From Acidobacteriota bacterium (GTDB lineage: Bacteria > Acidobacteriota > Terriglobia > Terriglobales > Acidobacteriaceae): 49,257 bases of DNA. Below the pieces are notes generated by a model, which made no database searches, had not been told where the DNA came from, and saw only the letters and a list, made by a program, of their open reading frames with translations. Location: assembly GCA_021780315.1 (NCBI GenBank), contig JAJXYY010000038.1, positions 1-49,257 on the forward strand, written 5' to 3'. This document shows, in pieces, positions 37,117 through 44,409 of the stretch (position 1 is the stretch's first letter; each line of letters begins with the position of its first letter). A program made the position numbers and the translations under genes.

Positions 37117-38085
37117 CTAGATTGGTAGATGCTCGTGGGTTTGGGCAAGCAGTGATGCGATGGCACAGGAGGCTACGCGGGACTCTGCGGAGTCTGCCCG
37201 GCTGGTGAGGATGATGGGGACCTTGGCGCCCAAAACTATGCCGGCGAGACTGGCGCCACCGAGATACTCCAGCTGCTTGGCGAGCATATTGCCGGATTCG
37301 AGATCAGGAGCGAGGAGGATGTCGGCTTCGCCAGCGACCGGGGAGTGCAAGTTCTTGACCTCCGCAGCTTTCGCGCTGACGGCGGTGTCAAAGGCCAACG
37401 GTCCGTCGAGGATGGCACCGGTGATCTGACCACGGTCGGCCATCTTGCACAGTGCAGCGGCGTCGATGGTGGAGGTGATCTTGGCGCAGACTGTCTCTAC
37501 GGCCGACAGGATGGCAACCTTAGGCAGGGAGACTCCAAGAGAGTGGGCCAGTTCGATGACATTTTTGAGAATGTCCACCTTGTCTTCCAGGGTGGGATAG
37601 ATATTGATGGCAGCGTCGGTAATAAAGAGAGTGCGATCGTAGAGTGGTGCCTCCAGCACGAAGACGTGACTGAGGCGGCGTGGTGTGCGGAGGCCGGTGG
37701 TCTTCTGCAAGACAAAGTGCATGAGAAGGTCGGTGTGGAGACTGCCTTTCATCAAGGCGGCAGTATGACCGGAGCGGCATAGTTCGGTTGCACTGGCGGC
37801 GGCTTCTTCCTCACTGGAGGCCTCCATAAAGTGGTATCCGTTCAGGTCGAAGCCCTCGCTCAGTGCGAGTTCGCGGATTTGACGCTCGGGGCCAACGAGG
37901 ATGGGTTCGATGAGGCGAGCTTGGGCGGCCTCGAGCGCTCCCGCAAGCGAAACAGCACTACAGGGCCAGCAGACGGCGACGGGAATGGCGCCTAGCAGAC
38001 TTTGCTGATGCACCAGTGCGTTGAGCATGCTGGGGGAAGTTTGTTTGAACTCGGACTCGACCGTCAAAACCATCTCGTTGCTCAT
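37117..38085 (-). CDS. Phosphate acetyl/butyryltransferase family protein
   Basis: A 322-residue protein of the Pta/Ptb family, which swaps CoA and phosphate on short acyl groups. Recognisable parts: PVAVCWPCSAVSLAGALEAAQ, LIEPILVGPERQIRE, the GHTAALMKGSLHTDLLMH block, LEAPLYDRTLFITDAAINI, and DGPLAFDTAVS with a late GNMLAKQLEYLGGASLAGIVLGAKVPIILTSRADS phosphate/CoA site. This matches phosphate butyryltransferase-like enzymes rather than the long Pta. No acyl kinase is adjacent, so the acyl group is uncertain. A perfect CRP-type palindrome lies 64 bases upstream, suggesting control by a CRP/FNR-family regulator. Confidence 0.88.
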   Translation of the reverse strand: MSNEMVLTVESEFKQTSPSMLNALVHQQSLLGAIPVAVCWPCSAVSLAGALEAAQARLIEPILVGPERQIRELALSEGFDLNGYHFMEASSEEEAAASATELCRSGHTAALMKGSLHTDLLMHFVLQKTTGLRTPRRLSHVFVLEAPLYDRTLFITDAAINIYPTLEDKVDILKNVIELAHSLGVSLPKVAILSAVETVCAKITSTIDAAALCKMADRGQITGAILDGPLAFDTAVSAKAAEVKNLHSPVAGEADILLAPDLESGNMLAKQLEYLGGASLAGIVLGAKVPIILTSRADSAESRVASCAIASLLAQTHEHLPI

Positions 38086-38121
38086 GCACCCTCCGCACAG
38101 CGTAACCTGCTGCGTATAACT

Positions 38122-38164
38122 ACCTTAGCGGACCGGATCGCCAGTTTCTGTGACGTAAGTCACA
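38122..38164 (-). promoter_or_regulatory. CRP-type operator and possible promoter of the phosphotransacetylase gene
   Basis: TGTGACGTAAGTCACA at 38149-38164 is a perfect palindrome matching the CRP consensus TGTGA-N6-TCACA. On the minus strand a weak -10 (TAAGGT, 38122-38127) would put the start near 38115 and the operator centre near -41.5, the classic class II activator position. TTATAC further downstream is an alternative -10. The operator is clear; the promoter choice is tentative. Confidence 0.6.
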
Positions 38165-38206
38165 CACAGCTAACCTTTGTGCAGAGAGAACTTAGTCGAA
38201 GAGCAA

Positions 38207-38294
38207 TGGCGGAGAGACAGGGATTCGAACCCTGGATACCTTGCGGTATACACGCTTTCCAAGCGTGCGCCTTCAGCCACTCGGCCATCTCTCC
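38207..38294 (-). tRNA. tRNA-Ser (anticodon GGA), CCA encoded
   Basis: On the minus strand GGAGAGA pairs with TCTCTCC, followed by G and an encoded CCA. The D-arm is TGGCCGAGTGGCTGAAGGC, and the anticodon stem ACGCT/AGCGT encloses TGGAA (anticodon GGA). A long variable arm (TATACCGCAAGGTAT) and T-arm GGGTTCGAATCCC complete a class II serine tRNA. Confidence 0.97.
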
Positions 38295-38546
38295 ACAGGT
38301 GTGTGCCGGGCAGCACCACCTTATGCAAGGTAACACATCTTGGAGGGATAGTGCATGGGGACGAAGGTGGCGGCCTGATCGGGATGGAATGGGTCGCGCC
38401 AGAACTTAGGCTGAGATATGTTCGATCCACTATGTCCGATAACACATATTATGTATAGCGACGATTGGATGCGGAGCAGGATCGTCTGTCTAGCTGTTTC
38501 GTGACCTTTGATAGGATTGGACGAGGTCATTTCCCCTTCCAATTCC

Positions 38547-39719
38547 ATGCGCATAGTCCAGACAGTCTTTGGAGTCTTTCATCACTTTGAGTTGGCGCGA
38601 CAGCTACACCGGCGCGGTCATCTGCAGCAGGTCTACTCGACCTGGCCGTGGATGCGGCTAAAGCGTGAGGGGCTACCTCGGGAGTTGGTAGAGACTTTTC
38701 CGTGGATACATACTCCGGAGATGCTAATGCCCCGCATTGGGTTTACCAGTCCATATCTTTTGGACCAAATGAGTTATGCCAATGCACTGGCGTTCGATGC
38801 GTGGACGAGCGGCAAGCTGAAAAAGGCCGAGGTGCCGGATGTTCTGATCGCCCTTTCGGGGTCGAGTCTGAAGACCGGGATTGAGTTGCAGGCGCGTGGC
38901 GGGTTGATGATCTGTGACCGGGGGTCGTCGCACCAGCGATATCAGGAGCAGATCGTAGCCGAGGAGTATCGTCGCTGGGGGGTGACGCGTCCGGTGACGG
39001 ACATCCGCGATATCGTCCGTGAGGAGAGGATCTATGAGATGGCGGACGTGATTACGGTTCCATCCCAGTTTGCAGCGCGGTCGTTTGTGGAGAGCGGGAT
39101 TGCAGCAGCAAAGCTTCGGGTAATTCCCTATGGGGTTCGGCTGGAGCAGTTCCAGCGGACGGGCGAACCACCGAAGGATCGGTTTGAAGTGTTGTTTGCA
39201 GGGTCGGTAGGGTTACGCAAAGGATTTCCTTATCTTTTAGAGGCGTTTGCTCGCCTACGCCATGCAAACAAGCGTTTACGGGTGGCTGGGGCGATGAATC
39301 CTGACCTGAAGACGGTGTTGGAGCGTTTGCCGCAAGACAAAGTGGAGTTTCTGGGATCGGTCTCTCAGACCCGTCTAGCGGAGTTGATGAGCACCAGCCA
39401 TGTGATGGTGCTACCGAGTATCGAGGAAGGCCTGGCTCTGGTACAGGGGCAGGCGCTGGCGTGTGGATGCCCGGTATTAGCTTCAACAAACACTGGAGGA
39501 GAAGACCTCTTCCGCAATGATGTAGAAGGATTTATTGTTCCAGTGCGGGATGTCGATGCGTTGTTGGATCGGATGCAGGAGTTGGCGGATGACCCTGCGC
39601 TACAGCGACTGATGAGCAACGCTGCGCTGATGCGGGTCAAGTCTCTGGGGGGATGGGACGATTATGGGGATCAGTGGGAGCGGCTCCTGCAGGAGATGAC
39701 TGCCAAGACAGTAGCTTAG
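38547..39719 (+). CDS. Glycosyltransferase family 4 (GT-B fold)
   Basis: A 390-residue retaining glycosyltransferase. The N-terminal half contains MRIVQTVFGVFHHFELARQL and VITVPSQFAARSFVESG. The donor half has RVIPYGVRLEQF, VLFAGSVGLRKGFPYLLEAF (donor-binding G-x-x-x-x-K/R-G pattern), MVLPSIEEGLALVQGQALACGCPVLAS (the EX7E element, E-E-G...Q rather than a second Glu) and NTGGEDLFRND. It transfers a sugar to a membrane or polysaccharide acceptor; the acceptor is unknown. ATG 38547 has no clear Shine-Dalgarno, and an in-frame start at 38508 is possible. Its stop overlaps the convergent thiS gene by 4 bases. Confidence 0.9.
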   Translation: MRIVQTVFGVFHHFELARQLHRRGHLQQVYSTWPWMRLKREGLPRELVETFPWIHTPEMLMPRIGFTSPYLLDQMSYANALAFDAWTSGKLKKAEVPDVLIALSGSSLKTGIELQARGGLMICDRGSSHQRYQEQIVAEEYRRWGVTRPVTDIRDIVREERIYEMADVITVPSQFAARSFVESGIAAAKLRVIPYGVRLEQFQRTGEPPKDRFEVLFAGSVGLRKGFPYLLEAFARLRHANKRLRVAGAMNPDLKTVLERLPQDKVEFLGSVSQTRLAELMSTSHVMVLPSIEEGLALVQGQALACGCPVLASTNTGGEDLFRNDVEGFIVPVRDVDALLDRMQELADDPALQRLMSNAALMRVKSLGGWDDYGDQWERLLQEMTAKTVA

Positions 39720-39952
39720 CTAATAGATCCACTAGTTGACCCACCACCAACAAAATGGACGACTTCCAGCTTGTCTCCTGAATTGACTCCAACGTTGAGC
39801 CATGAAGCTCTGGGGGCTATTACGCCGTTGTGCTCTACCGCGACTCGGTCTGCTTTGAGGCTGAGTTCCATGAGCAGCACGTCGAGGGTGGTGGCTGAAG
39901 GTAAGTTATCGAAGATGCGGGGCTGTCCGTTGAGGATGACCGTAAGCGACAT
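39716..39952 (-). CDS. thiS: ThiS-like sulfur-carrier protein with C-terminal tail
   Basis: A 78-residue ubiquitin-fold protein (MSLTVILNGQPRIFDNL, VAVEHNGVIAPRASW, DKLEVVHFVGGG), clearly ThiS, which carries sulfur as a C-terminal thiocarboxylate for the thiazole of thiamine. Standard ThiS ends at Gly-Gly. Here seven more residues (STSGSIS) follow GGG, so the carrier glycine is not terminal as encoded. Activation would need removal of the tail, or the protein serves another role. It follows an unknown 118-residue gene by 71 bases, with thiD upstream of that. Confidence 0.88.
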   Translation of the reverse strand: MSLTVILNGQPRIFDNLPSATTLDVLLMELSLKADRVAVEHNGVIAPRASWLNVGVNSGDKLEVVHFVGGGSTSGSIS

Positions 39953-40023
39953 GGTGTAGTTAGGGTAGCAGTTTGGGTGGAGATTCGGGAGTCTAATGGT
40001 CGCGTGCGGTGCGTTATCGGACG

Positions 40024-40380
40024 TTAGCGGCTGTGGGTAACGTGGACGTAAGCGTGGAGCCAGTTGCGCAATCGCCTGTAGGTTGGGACTATTTCCGTGC
40101 ATTCGGAGAATATCTGGCGGTTAAGCTGCATGAGTATCTGGGTGGCTTGCGCATCGGCCGGGGTGGCGGGCTCGTGGATGAGGAACATGCGGGAGTCGAT
40201 GAGGTATTCGATGGCGTGGCCCAGTATCTCCAGCGCCCTGCCCTGTTGTAAGTTGGCGCGACGACGAGGTTGGTGCTGGCCAAGGGAGTGTGGTGGGGCG
40301 TTACGGTTTGCGGCAAGCATGGAAGGTGCAATGGGGAAGCTGCTGCCGAGAGGCTGGTGCGATGGTGATACGAGATACAT
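40024..40380 (-). CDS. Hypothetical protein between thiD and thiS
   Basis: A 118-residue protein with a Pro/His/Arg-rich, probably flexible N-terminus (1-45) and a helical second half (RALEILGHAIEYLIDSRMFL, then ATQILMQLNRQIFSEC and a Trp-containing RLRNWLH). No signal, membrane helix or metal motif. The start is supported by GGAGG eight bases before ATG 40380. Same strand and close spacing with thiD (77 bases) and thiS (71 bases) suggest co-transcription, but I recognise no family and infer no function. Confidence 0.65.
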   Translation of the reverse strand: MYLVSPSHQPLGSSFPIAPSMLAANRNAPPHSLGQHQPRRRANLQQGRALEILGHAIEYLIDSRMFLIHEPATPADAQATQILMQLNRQIFSECTEIVPTYRRLRNWLHAYVHVTHSR

Positions 40381-40456
40381 GGGTTACGCCTCCTTCTCAC
40401 TGCTTCTATCGGCAGAGCCGAAGGGTGCGTGAGTTCAGGGACGAATCGATGCTGGC

Positions 40457-41254
40457 CTACTGAAGGGGCCAGAGGTGATTGAGCGGGCCCTTACCTTGTC
40501 CTATAGAGATGGCGGAGCGGATGGCCTGGGCGACGTAGTGCTTGGCTGACTGAGCGGCTGCGAGGGGAGAATCGCCTAGGACCAGACGGCTGAGTAACGC
40601 GCTGGAGAGGGCGCACCCTGTACCGTGAGTGGAGCGAGAGGCGATGTGCTGGCCGGGGAGCCAGTGGGGTTGCCCATCGGGGGTGAGGAGCAGGTCGTCG
40701 GGCGGGTCGAGATGGCCTCCGGTGACGAGGATGGTGAGGTTGGGGCAGGTTGCCTGCAGGCGTTGTGCTGCATGGGACATGTCGGCCCGTACGGTGACTG
40801 GCAGGCAGGTGAGAGCGGCCAACTCGTCCAGATTGGGGGTGATGCAGGTGACGAGCGGCAGAAGTCTGGATCGGAGCAGGGCGAGTCCGTCTGGGTCGAG
40901 CAGTTCCCTGCCGGAGCTGGAGCGGAGGACAGGATCGAGGATGATGGGAATGTTGGGGTGTTGGGACTGGAGGTCGAGGAGGAAGTCGGCGACGGCAGCG
41001 ACGGCGGATGCGTCGGCCAGCATTCCCAGCTTGATACCGCTGGGGGGTAGGTCGGCGACGAGGTGATCGAGGGTGGCGCGGATGGTTTCTGCAGCAACGG
41101 GGTGGGACGCGGCGACGCCTAGGGTGGATTGGACGGTGAGGCTTGTGATGCAGGCGGTGCCGAAGAGCCGGTGTGCGGCGAAGACCATGAGGTCGGCGGT
41201 GACACCGGCCCCGGAGGAGGGGTCAAAGCCTGCGATGGTCAAAACGGAGGACAT
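40457..41254 (-). CDS. thiD: Hydroxymethylpyrimidine/phosphomethylpyrimidine kinase
   Basis: Phosphorylates HMP and HMP-phosphate in thiamine synthesis (cytoplasm). The 265-residue ribokinase-fold enzyme has VLTIAGFDPSSGAGVTADL (substrate-binding N-terminus), TSLTVQSTLGV, the GMLADASAVAAVADFL and ILDPVLRSSSGRELL segments, ITPNLDELAAL, and the catalytic anion-hole GTGCALSSAL (THGTGC). Length is normal. It begins the thiD-unknown-thiS group. I searched its 5' region for a TPP riboswitch and saw none. Confidence 0.95.
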   Translation of the reverse strand: MSSVLTIAGFDPSSGAGVTADLMVFAAHRLFGTACITSLTVQSTLGVAASHPVAAETIRATLDHLVADLPPSGIKLGMLADASAVAAVADFLLDLQSQHPNIPIILDPVLRSSSGRELLDPDGLALLRSRLLPLVTCITPNLDELAALTCLPVTVRADMSHAAQRLQATCPNLTILVTGGHLDPPDDLLLTPDGQPHWLPGQHIASRSTHGTGCALSSALLSRLVLGDSPLAAAQSAKHYVAQAIRSAISIGQGKGPLNHLWPLQ

Positions 41255-41310
41255 GGTGGGCTTTTTGTGGCAAATTGAGATTTATTTGACGAATTGTAAA
41301 AAAAGCCGAA

Positions 41311-41353
41311 TTTTAGGCTGAGAGGCACAACAGGGTAAGATGAAGGCCTAAAA
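41311..41353. repeat. Inverted repeat in the thiD/rlpA intergenic region
   Basis: Arms TTTTAGGC (41311-41318) and GCCTAAAA (41346-41353), perfect over 8 bp, with a 27-base spacer. It lies between divergent thiD and the RlpA-like gene and could be an operator or part of a leader structure. Confidence 0.4.
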
Positions 41354-41403
41354 TGGAGGAAAATCGGGCCACCGACACACGTTTTACTAGTAGAAACCTA
41401 TAT

Positions 41404-41442
41404 CACAGTCCCTGTGGGACGCGCAAGATGCGGCTGACTGTA
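41404..41442 (+). other. Possible structured leader of the RlpA-like gene
   Basis: ACAGTC (41405-41410) can pair with GACTGT (41436-41441). Inside, GTCCC can pair with GGGAC, and CGC with GCG around GCAAGAT. The block sits about 65 bases before the coding start. It does not match the c-di-GMP-I or ydaO (c-di-AMP) riboswitch cores that I can recall, so it is left unassigned. Confidence 0.3.
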
Positions 41443-41504
41443 AGTGACTTCTGAGGTTTGACTTAGCTGTTTTGAGCCGGGACAATAGTAGATGGAGCGT
41501 GAGC

Positions 41505-42020
41505 ATGAGACCTTTTCACTTCAAGTTCAAAGGCTGCAAGGCCGTACGACTGAAGAATGGAGTTGCGGCCGGGATGTTGATCCTGACGATGGCCGTTACT
41601 GCCTCTGCAAACGATGCAGGGGCAGGCGAAAGCCGGCCAACTGCCAAGGTGAAGTCCCACCACTGGTTTGAGATTGGGCAGGCTTCCTGGTATGGCCTGC
41701 CGTTCCAGGGTAAGAAGACTGCCAACGGTGAGGCGTTCGACATGAACAGCCTGACGTGCGCGCATCGTAGTTTGCCGCTGGGAAGCTGGGTGCGGGTAAC
41801 AAACTTGAAGAACCGGCGCTCGATCTTCGTGCGGGTGAACGACCGCGGCCCAGTGCCAGAGAATCGGGTGGTAGACCTCTCGTTTGCGGCAGCGCAGGCG
41901 GTTGGATTACGCGGGATCGGGAAGGTGAAGCTGGAGATGGTTCGCAAGGAAGACCAGGACATGGCCAAGGAACTGTTGGCCCAGGTTCAGTTCCCGCTGA
42001 TCCATGAAGTATCTCGTTAG
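41505..42020 (+). CDS. RlpA-like protein (double-psi beta-barrel)
   Basis: A 171-residue exported protein. A basic N-terminus and hydrophobic stretch (NGVAAGMLILTMAVTASA) form the signal or anchor. Residues about 50-150 are a double-psi beta barrel: GQASWYGLPFQGKKTANGEAFDM, AHRSLPLGSWVRVTNL and RVNDRGPVPENRVVDLSFAAA carry the Glu and Asp proposed as catalytic in RlpA lytic transglycosylases. There is no lipobox and no SPOR domain, unlike E. coli or Pseudomonas RlpA. Likely acts on naked glycan strands at division sites. The start follows GGAG; an earlier TTG start is less likely. Confidence 0.88.
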   Translation: MRPFHFKFKGCKAVRLKNGVAAGMLILTMAVTASANDAGAGESRPTAKVKSHHWFEIGQASWYGLPFQGKKTANGEAFDMNSLTCAHRSLPLGSWVRVTNLKNRRSIFVRVNDRGPVPENRVVDLSFAAAQAVGLRGIGKVKLEMVRKEDQDMAKELLAQVQFPLIHEVSR

Positions 42021-42094
42021 CTGAGCTGCGCGTTGGCGGTTGCCGGACTTCCCTCTTTTGCAGGATTCGATAGACTGGCTTGGTGGAGCTAGTC

Positions 42095-42850
42095 ATGTCA
42101 GCAATTCCCTCGATCTCTTCTCTCTCGTTGTCTTCGTCCGCCAAGTCGCGGCTGATTGTTGCTCTGGATTATCCTTCGGCGCCGGCTGCGCTGGAGTTGG
42201 TGGACCGGCTGGAGGGCAGTTGTCTTTGGTTCAAGGTAGGGCTGGAGCTTTACTACGCGGCCGGCAATGGGTTGATCGAGACGTTGCGTGGGCGTGGGTT
42301 GGAAGTGTTTCTGGATTTGAAGCTGCATGACATCCCCAACACGGTGGCGGGTGCGATTGGTTCGGTGACGCAAGCGGGGGCCTCGCTGTTGACGGTGCAT
42401 GCGGGTGGCGGGGCGGCGATGCTGGCGGCGGCGGCAGAGGCGGCACTGCGGCCAGGTGCTCCGCGGCTGCTGGCGGTGACGGTGCTGACGAGCATGGATG
42501 CTGGTGAGCTGAGAGGAGTGGGGGTGATGGATACCCCACAAGATCAGGTGTTGCGACTGGCGCGGCTGGCGAAGTCGTGTGGGATTGGGGGAATGGTCTG
42601 CTCGGCTGAGGAAGTGGGGACGGTACGTTCGGAGCTGGGGACGGAGGTGGTGTTGGTGACTCCGGGGATACGGTCGAATGGGGACGCGATAGGCGACCAG
42701 CGGCGGGTGGCAAGCGCGGGTGAGGCGATCCAGAGAGGGGCGTCGATGCTGGTGGTGGGGCGGCCGATAACGCAGGCCAAGGATCCGGCGGCGGCGGCGA
42801 ATTCCCTGTTGGCGGAGATTGACCGGGCAGGTGATCCAGCGCTTCACTAA
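42095..42850 (+). CDS. pyrF: Orotidine 5'-phosphate decarboxylase
   Basis: Last step of UMP synthesis. A 251-residue TIM barrel: LIVALDYPSAPAAL, WFKVGLELYY, the catalytic DLKLHDIPNTV (Asp-x-Lys-x-x-Asp), LLTVHAGGG, VTPGIRSNGDAIGDQRRV and VVGRPITQAKDP for phosphate binding. All catalytic residues are present. ATG 42095 is preferred over the TTG 15 bases upstream because TGGAGC lies in front of it. A hairpin overlaps its stop codon, ahead of the convergent gene. Confidence 0.96.
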   Translation: MSAIPSISSLSLSSSAKSRLIVALDYPSAPAALELVDRLEGSCLWFKVGLELYYAAGNGLIETLRGRGLEVFLDLKLHDIPNTVAGAIGSVTQAGASLLTVHAGGGAAMLAAAAEAALRPGAPRLLAVTVLTSMDAGELRGVGVMDTPQDQVLRLARLAKSCGIGGMVCSAEEVGTVRSELGTEVVLVTPGIRSNGDAIGDQRRVASAGEAIQRGASMLVVGRPITQAKDPAAAANSLLAEIDRAGDPALH

Positions 42851-42865
42851 ATTCAGCGAAGCGCT
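42838..42865. terminator. Hairpin between convergent pyrF and amidinotransferase-fold gene
   Basis: AGCGCTTC (42838-42845) and GAAGCGCT (42858-42865) form a perfect 8-bp stem whose loop contains the pyrF stop. There is no T tract on either side, so it is at best a factor-assisted, bidirectional terminator. Confidence 0.4.
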
Positions 42866-42879
42866 TGGATCAAGATGGA

Positions 42880-43776
42880 TTAGATTGCAGGTGCTTCCAA
42901 TACGTTCAAGTCGCTGAGTCGCAGGGCCAGAGATTTGGCTGATCCTCCGCCGCGGTGAAATTCGCTGAGGTCGATGGTGGTGACGTCAAAGCCATAGTCG
43001 GCAAGACGAGCGGACAGATCAACCGTTTGTGATCCCATGAGGACGTTGCGGCCGATGTTGATGACGTTGCAGGCAAACTGGGTTGCCTCTGCTTCGGAGA
43101 CGGCGATACGCTTCTCCGAGCTGTAGACGGCTTCGATTCTGGCCAGCGAAGCGGCATCGAATGCGCCTGGGAAGTAGAGCAGATAGCCGTTGGTCAGCGG
43201 AGCAAAACAGATATCAAGATGGTAGAAGCGGGGGTCGACGAGATGCAGGGAGACGACCTTGGTATGCCATGCGTCGGCGACGTGGCGATGGCTATGCTGG
43301 CAGGTGCGGACGCCGTGGGCCGCCCAGAGAAGATTGGCATCGGCGTCGAAGAGAGCGTCGCCCTCACCTTCAAAGGCAGTCTCACGGGGGGTCTCCCAGA
43401 GCAGGAAGCCGGCATCCTGCAGCCAGCGGCGAAGGTGGGGCTCCTCGGTCTGGCGCTGAGGATGGGTGAAACTGGAGATGGCGGCGATGCCGTGGTGAAC
43501 CAGAGCCGCATGGGCGACGAAGACCATGTCCGGCGAACCGGCGCGGGCGTGCAGCAGGCGAACATCGGCGATGCGCTGCAGGTTCTGGTAGAGATTGCGC
43601 CACTGGGCGAATGCTTTGTCGCGGGAAGGCCGATGCAGGTTGCCGGCCATCCAGGGGTTGATGACATAGTCCACGTCGTAGAACTCGGGTGGGCACATCA
43701 AGTAAGTGGGACGGTCGTAGTGCGGGAGGGGGCTAAGAGCGGTAGCTGCTGCGATTGCCGGGGAGATTGTAGTCAT
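42880..43776 (-). CDS. Amidinotransferase/dimethylargininase-fold protein with catalytic Cys replaced by Ser
   Basis: A 298-residue beta/alpha-propeller protein of the arginine-deiminase/DDAH superfamily: YLMCPPEFYDVDYVINPWM, FEGEGDALFD, the catalytic His in YHLDICFAPL, FACNVINIGRNVLM, and a late EFHRGGGSAKSLALRL. In active relatives the last motif reads GGG-x-x-KCLT, with Cys as nucleophile. Here that position is Ser282 (codon TCT, one base from TGT). The rest of the site looks intact. ATG 43776 gives the family-like length; an in-frame ATG at 43863 would add 29 residues. It is probably an arginine-modifying or citrulline-type enzyme by descent, with activity in doubt. Confidence 0.85.
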   Translation of the reverse strand: MTTISPAIAAATALSPLPHYDRPTYLMCPPEFYDVDYVINPWMAGNLHRPSRDKAFAQWRNLYQNLQRIADVRLLHARAGSPDMVFVAHAALVHHGIAAISSFTHPQRQTEEPHLRRWLQDAGFLLWETPRETAFEGEGDALFDADANLLWAAHGVRTCQHSHRHVADAWHTKVVSLHLVDPRFYHLDICFAPLTNGYLLYFPGAFDAASLARIEAVYSSEKRIAVSEAEATQFACNVINIGRNVLMGSQTVDLSARLADYGFDVTTIDLSEFHRGGGSAKSLALRLSDLNVLEAPAI

Positions 43777-43935
43777 AACGTTGGTACGCCTGCTTTCCAG
43801 TTGTAGAGTCTGCCCATTCAGGATGACAGTCGTCAAGTGATGGCAGATTAATTCGTAGTACAACTTTGGTTCGCTACGAATCCATGGGGATGAGATGCAT
43901 CTTTTCCACTGAACGTGGTGGGGTCTAACCGCAAG

Positions 43936-43960
43936 AAAGCCCCCTTGGCGGGGGCTTTTC
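43936..43960. terminator. Bidirectional-looking terminator
   Basis: Stem AAAGCCCCC (43936-43944) and GGGGGCTTT (43950-43958) with loop TTGGC, followed by T on the plus strand and by TTTCTTG on the minus strand. It lies 33 bases past the stop of the minus-strand zinc-ribbon gene, separating it from the amidinotransferase-fold gene. Confidence 0.8.
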
Positions 43961-43991
43961 TGGTGTTGTCGGCCGATGAAACGGTGTCGGT

Positions 43992-44171
43992 TTAGAGCTT
44001 TTCGAAGAACTCGCAGGCGGAGCAGGAGATGTAGACACCGCCGGGGGTTCCGCGCTCACGATCCTTTACCCGTTTGACGATGCGGGTTGGTTTGGAGCAC
44101 TTGGGACAGTCGGTGCTCTTGTTGGTATCCATGACCTTCTTGCGGTCGCCGGTTTTGGCAATCTTTGCCAT
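43992..44171 (-). CDS. Zinc-ribbon miniprotein
   Basis: A 59-residue basic protein starting MAKIAKTGDRKK. It has two CxxC knuckles, C22-P-K-C25 and C50-S-A-C53, separated by a basic stretch (RIVKRVKDRERG) and TPGGVYISC, the geometry of a single zinc ribbon. GGGGAG lies about 7 bases before the ATG, and a terminator follows, so it is a self-contained gene despite its size. Similar small ribbons occur in Acidobacteria. A nucleic-acid- or ribosome-related role is only a guess. Confidence 0.85.
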   Translation of the reverse strand: MAKIAKTGDRKKVMDTNKSTDCPKCSKPTRIVKRVKDRERGTPGGVYISCSACEFFEKL

Positions 44172-44409
44172 ACTTCACTCCCCTAGAACGAAAATTTCGC
44201 GATTACGCATTGAATGACCATCGGACTGGCTTTGTGGGGCCAAGCTGGACCGGATCATCCGGAACGACTCCATTGAATCTGCACGGGACGAATCACGGCG
44301 GGAAGCAGGGAGAAGCAATGCGATCAACGCTCAGTCTCTGAGTTTACACGAATTGGGCGGAGTTTCGGGGCGTGGGTGTGATTGGAGGTAGCGTTGGATG
44401 TTCCGGCGA

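Noticed and set aside
41401..41460. GEMM (c-di-GMP-I) riboswitch before the RlpA-like gene
   Set aside because: GGGACGCGCAAGATGC resembles GGGACGCAAAGC, but the required GCAAACC partner segment is absent.
41255..41504. TPP riboswitch upstream of thiD
   Set aside because: GGCTGAGAGGC at 41316-41326 looks like part of a THI box, but it is on the wrong strand for thiD, and the CTGAT...GCGTAGGGA part is missing.
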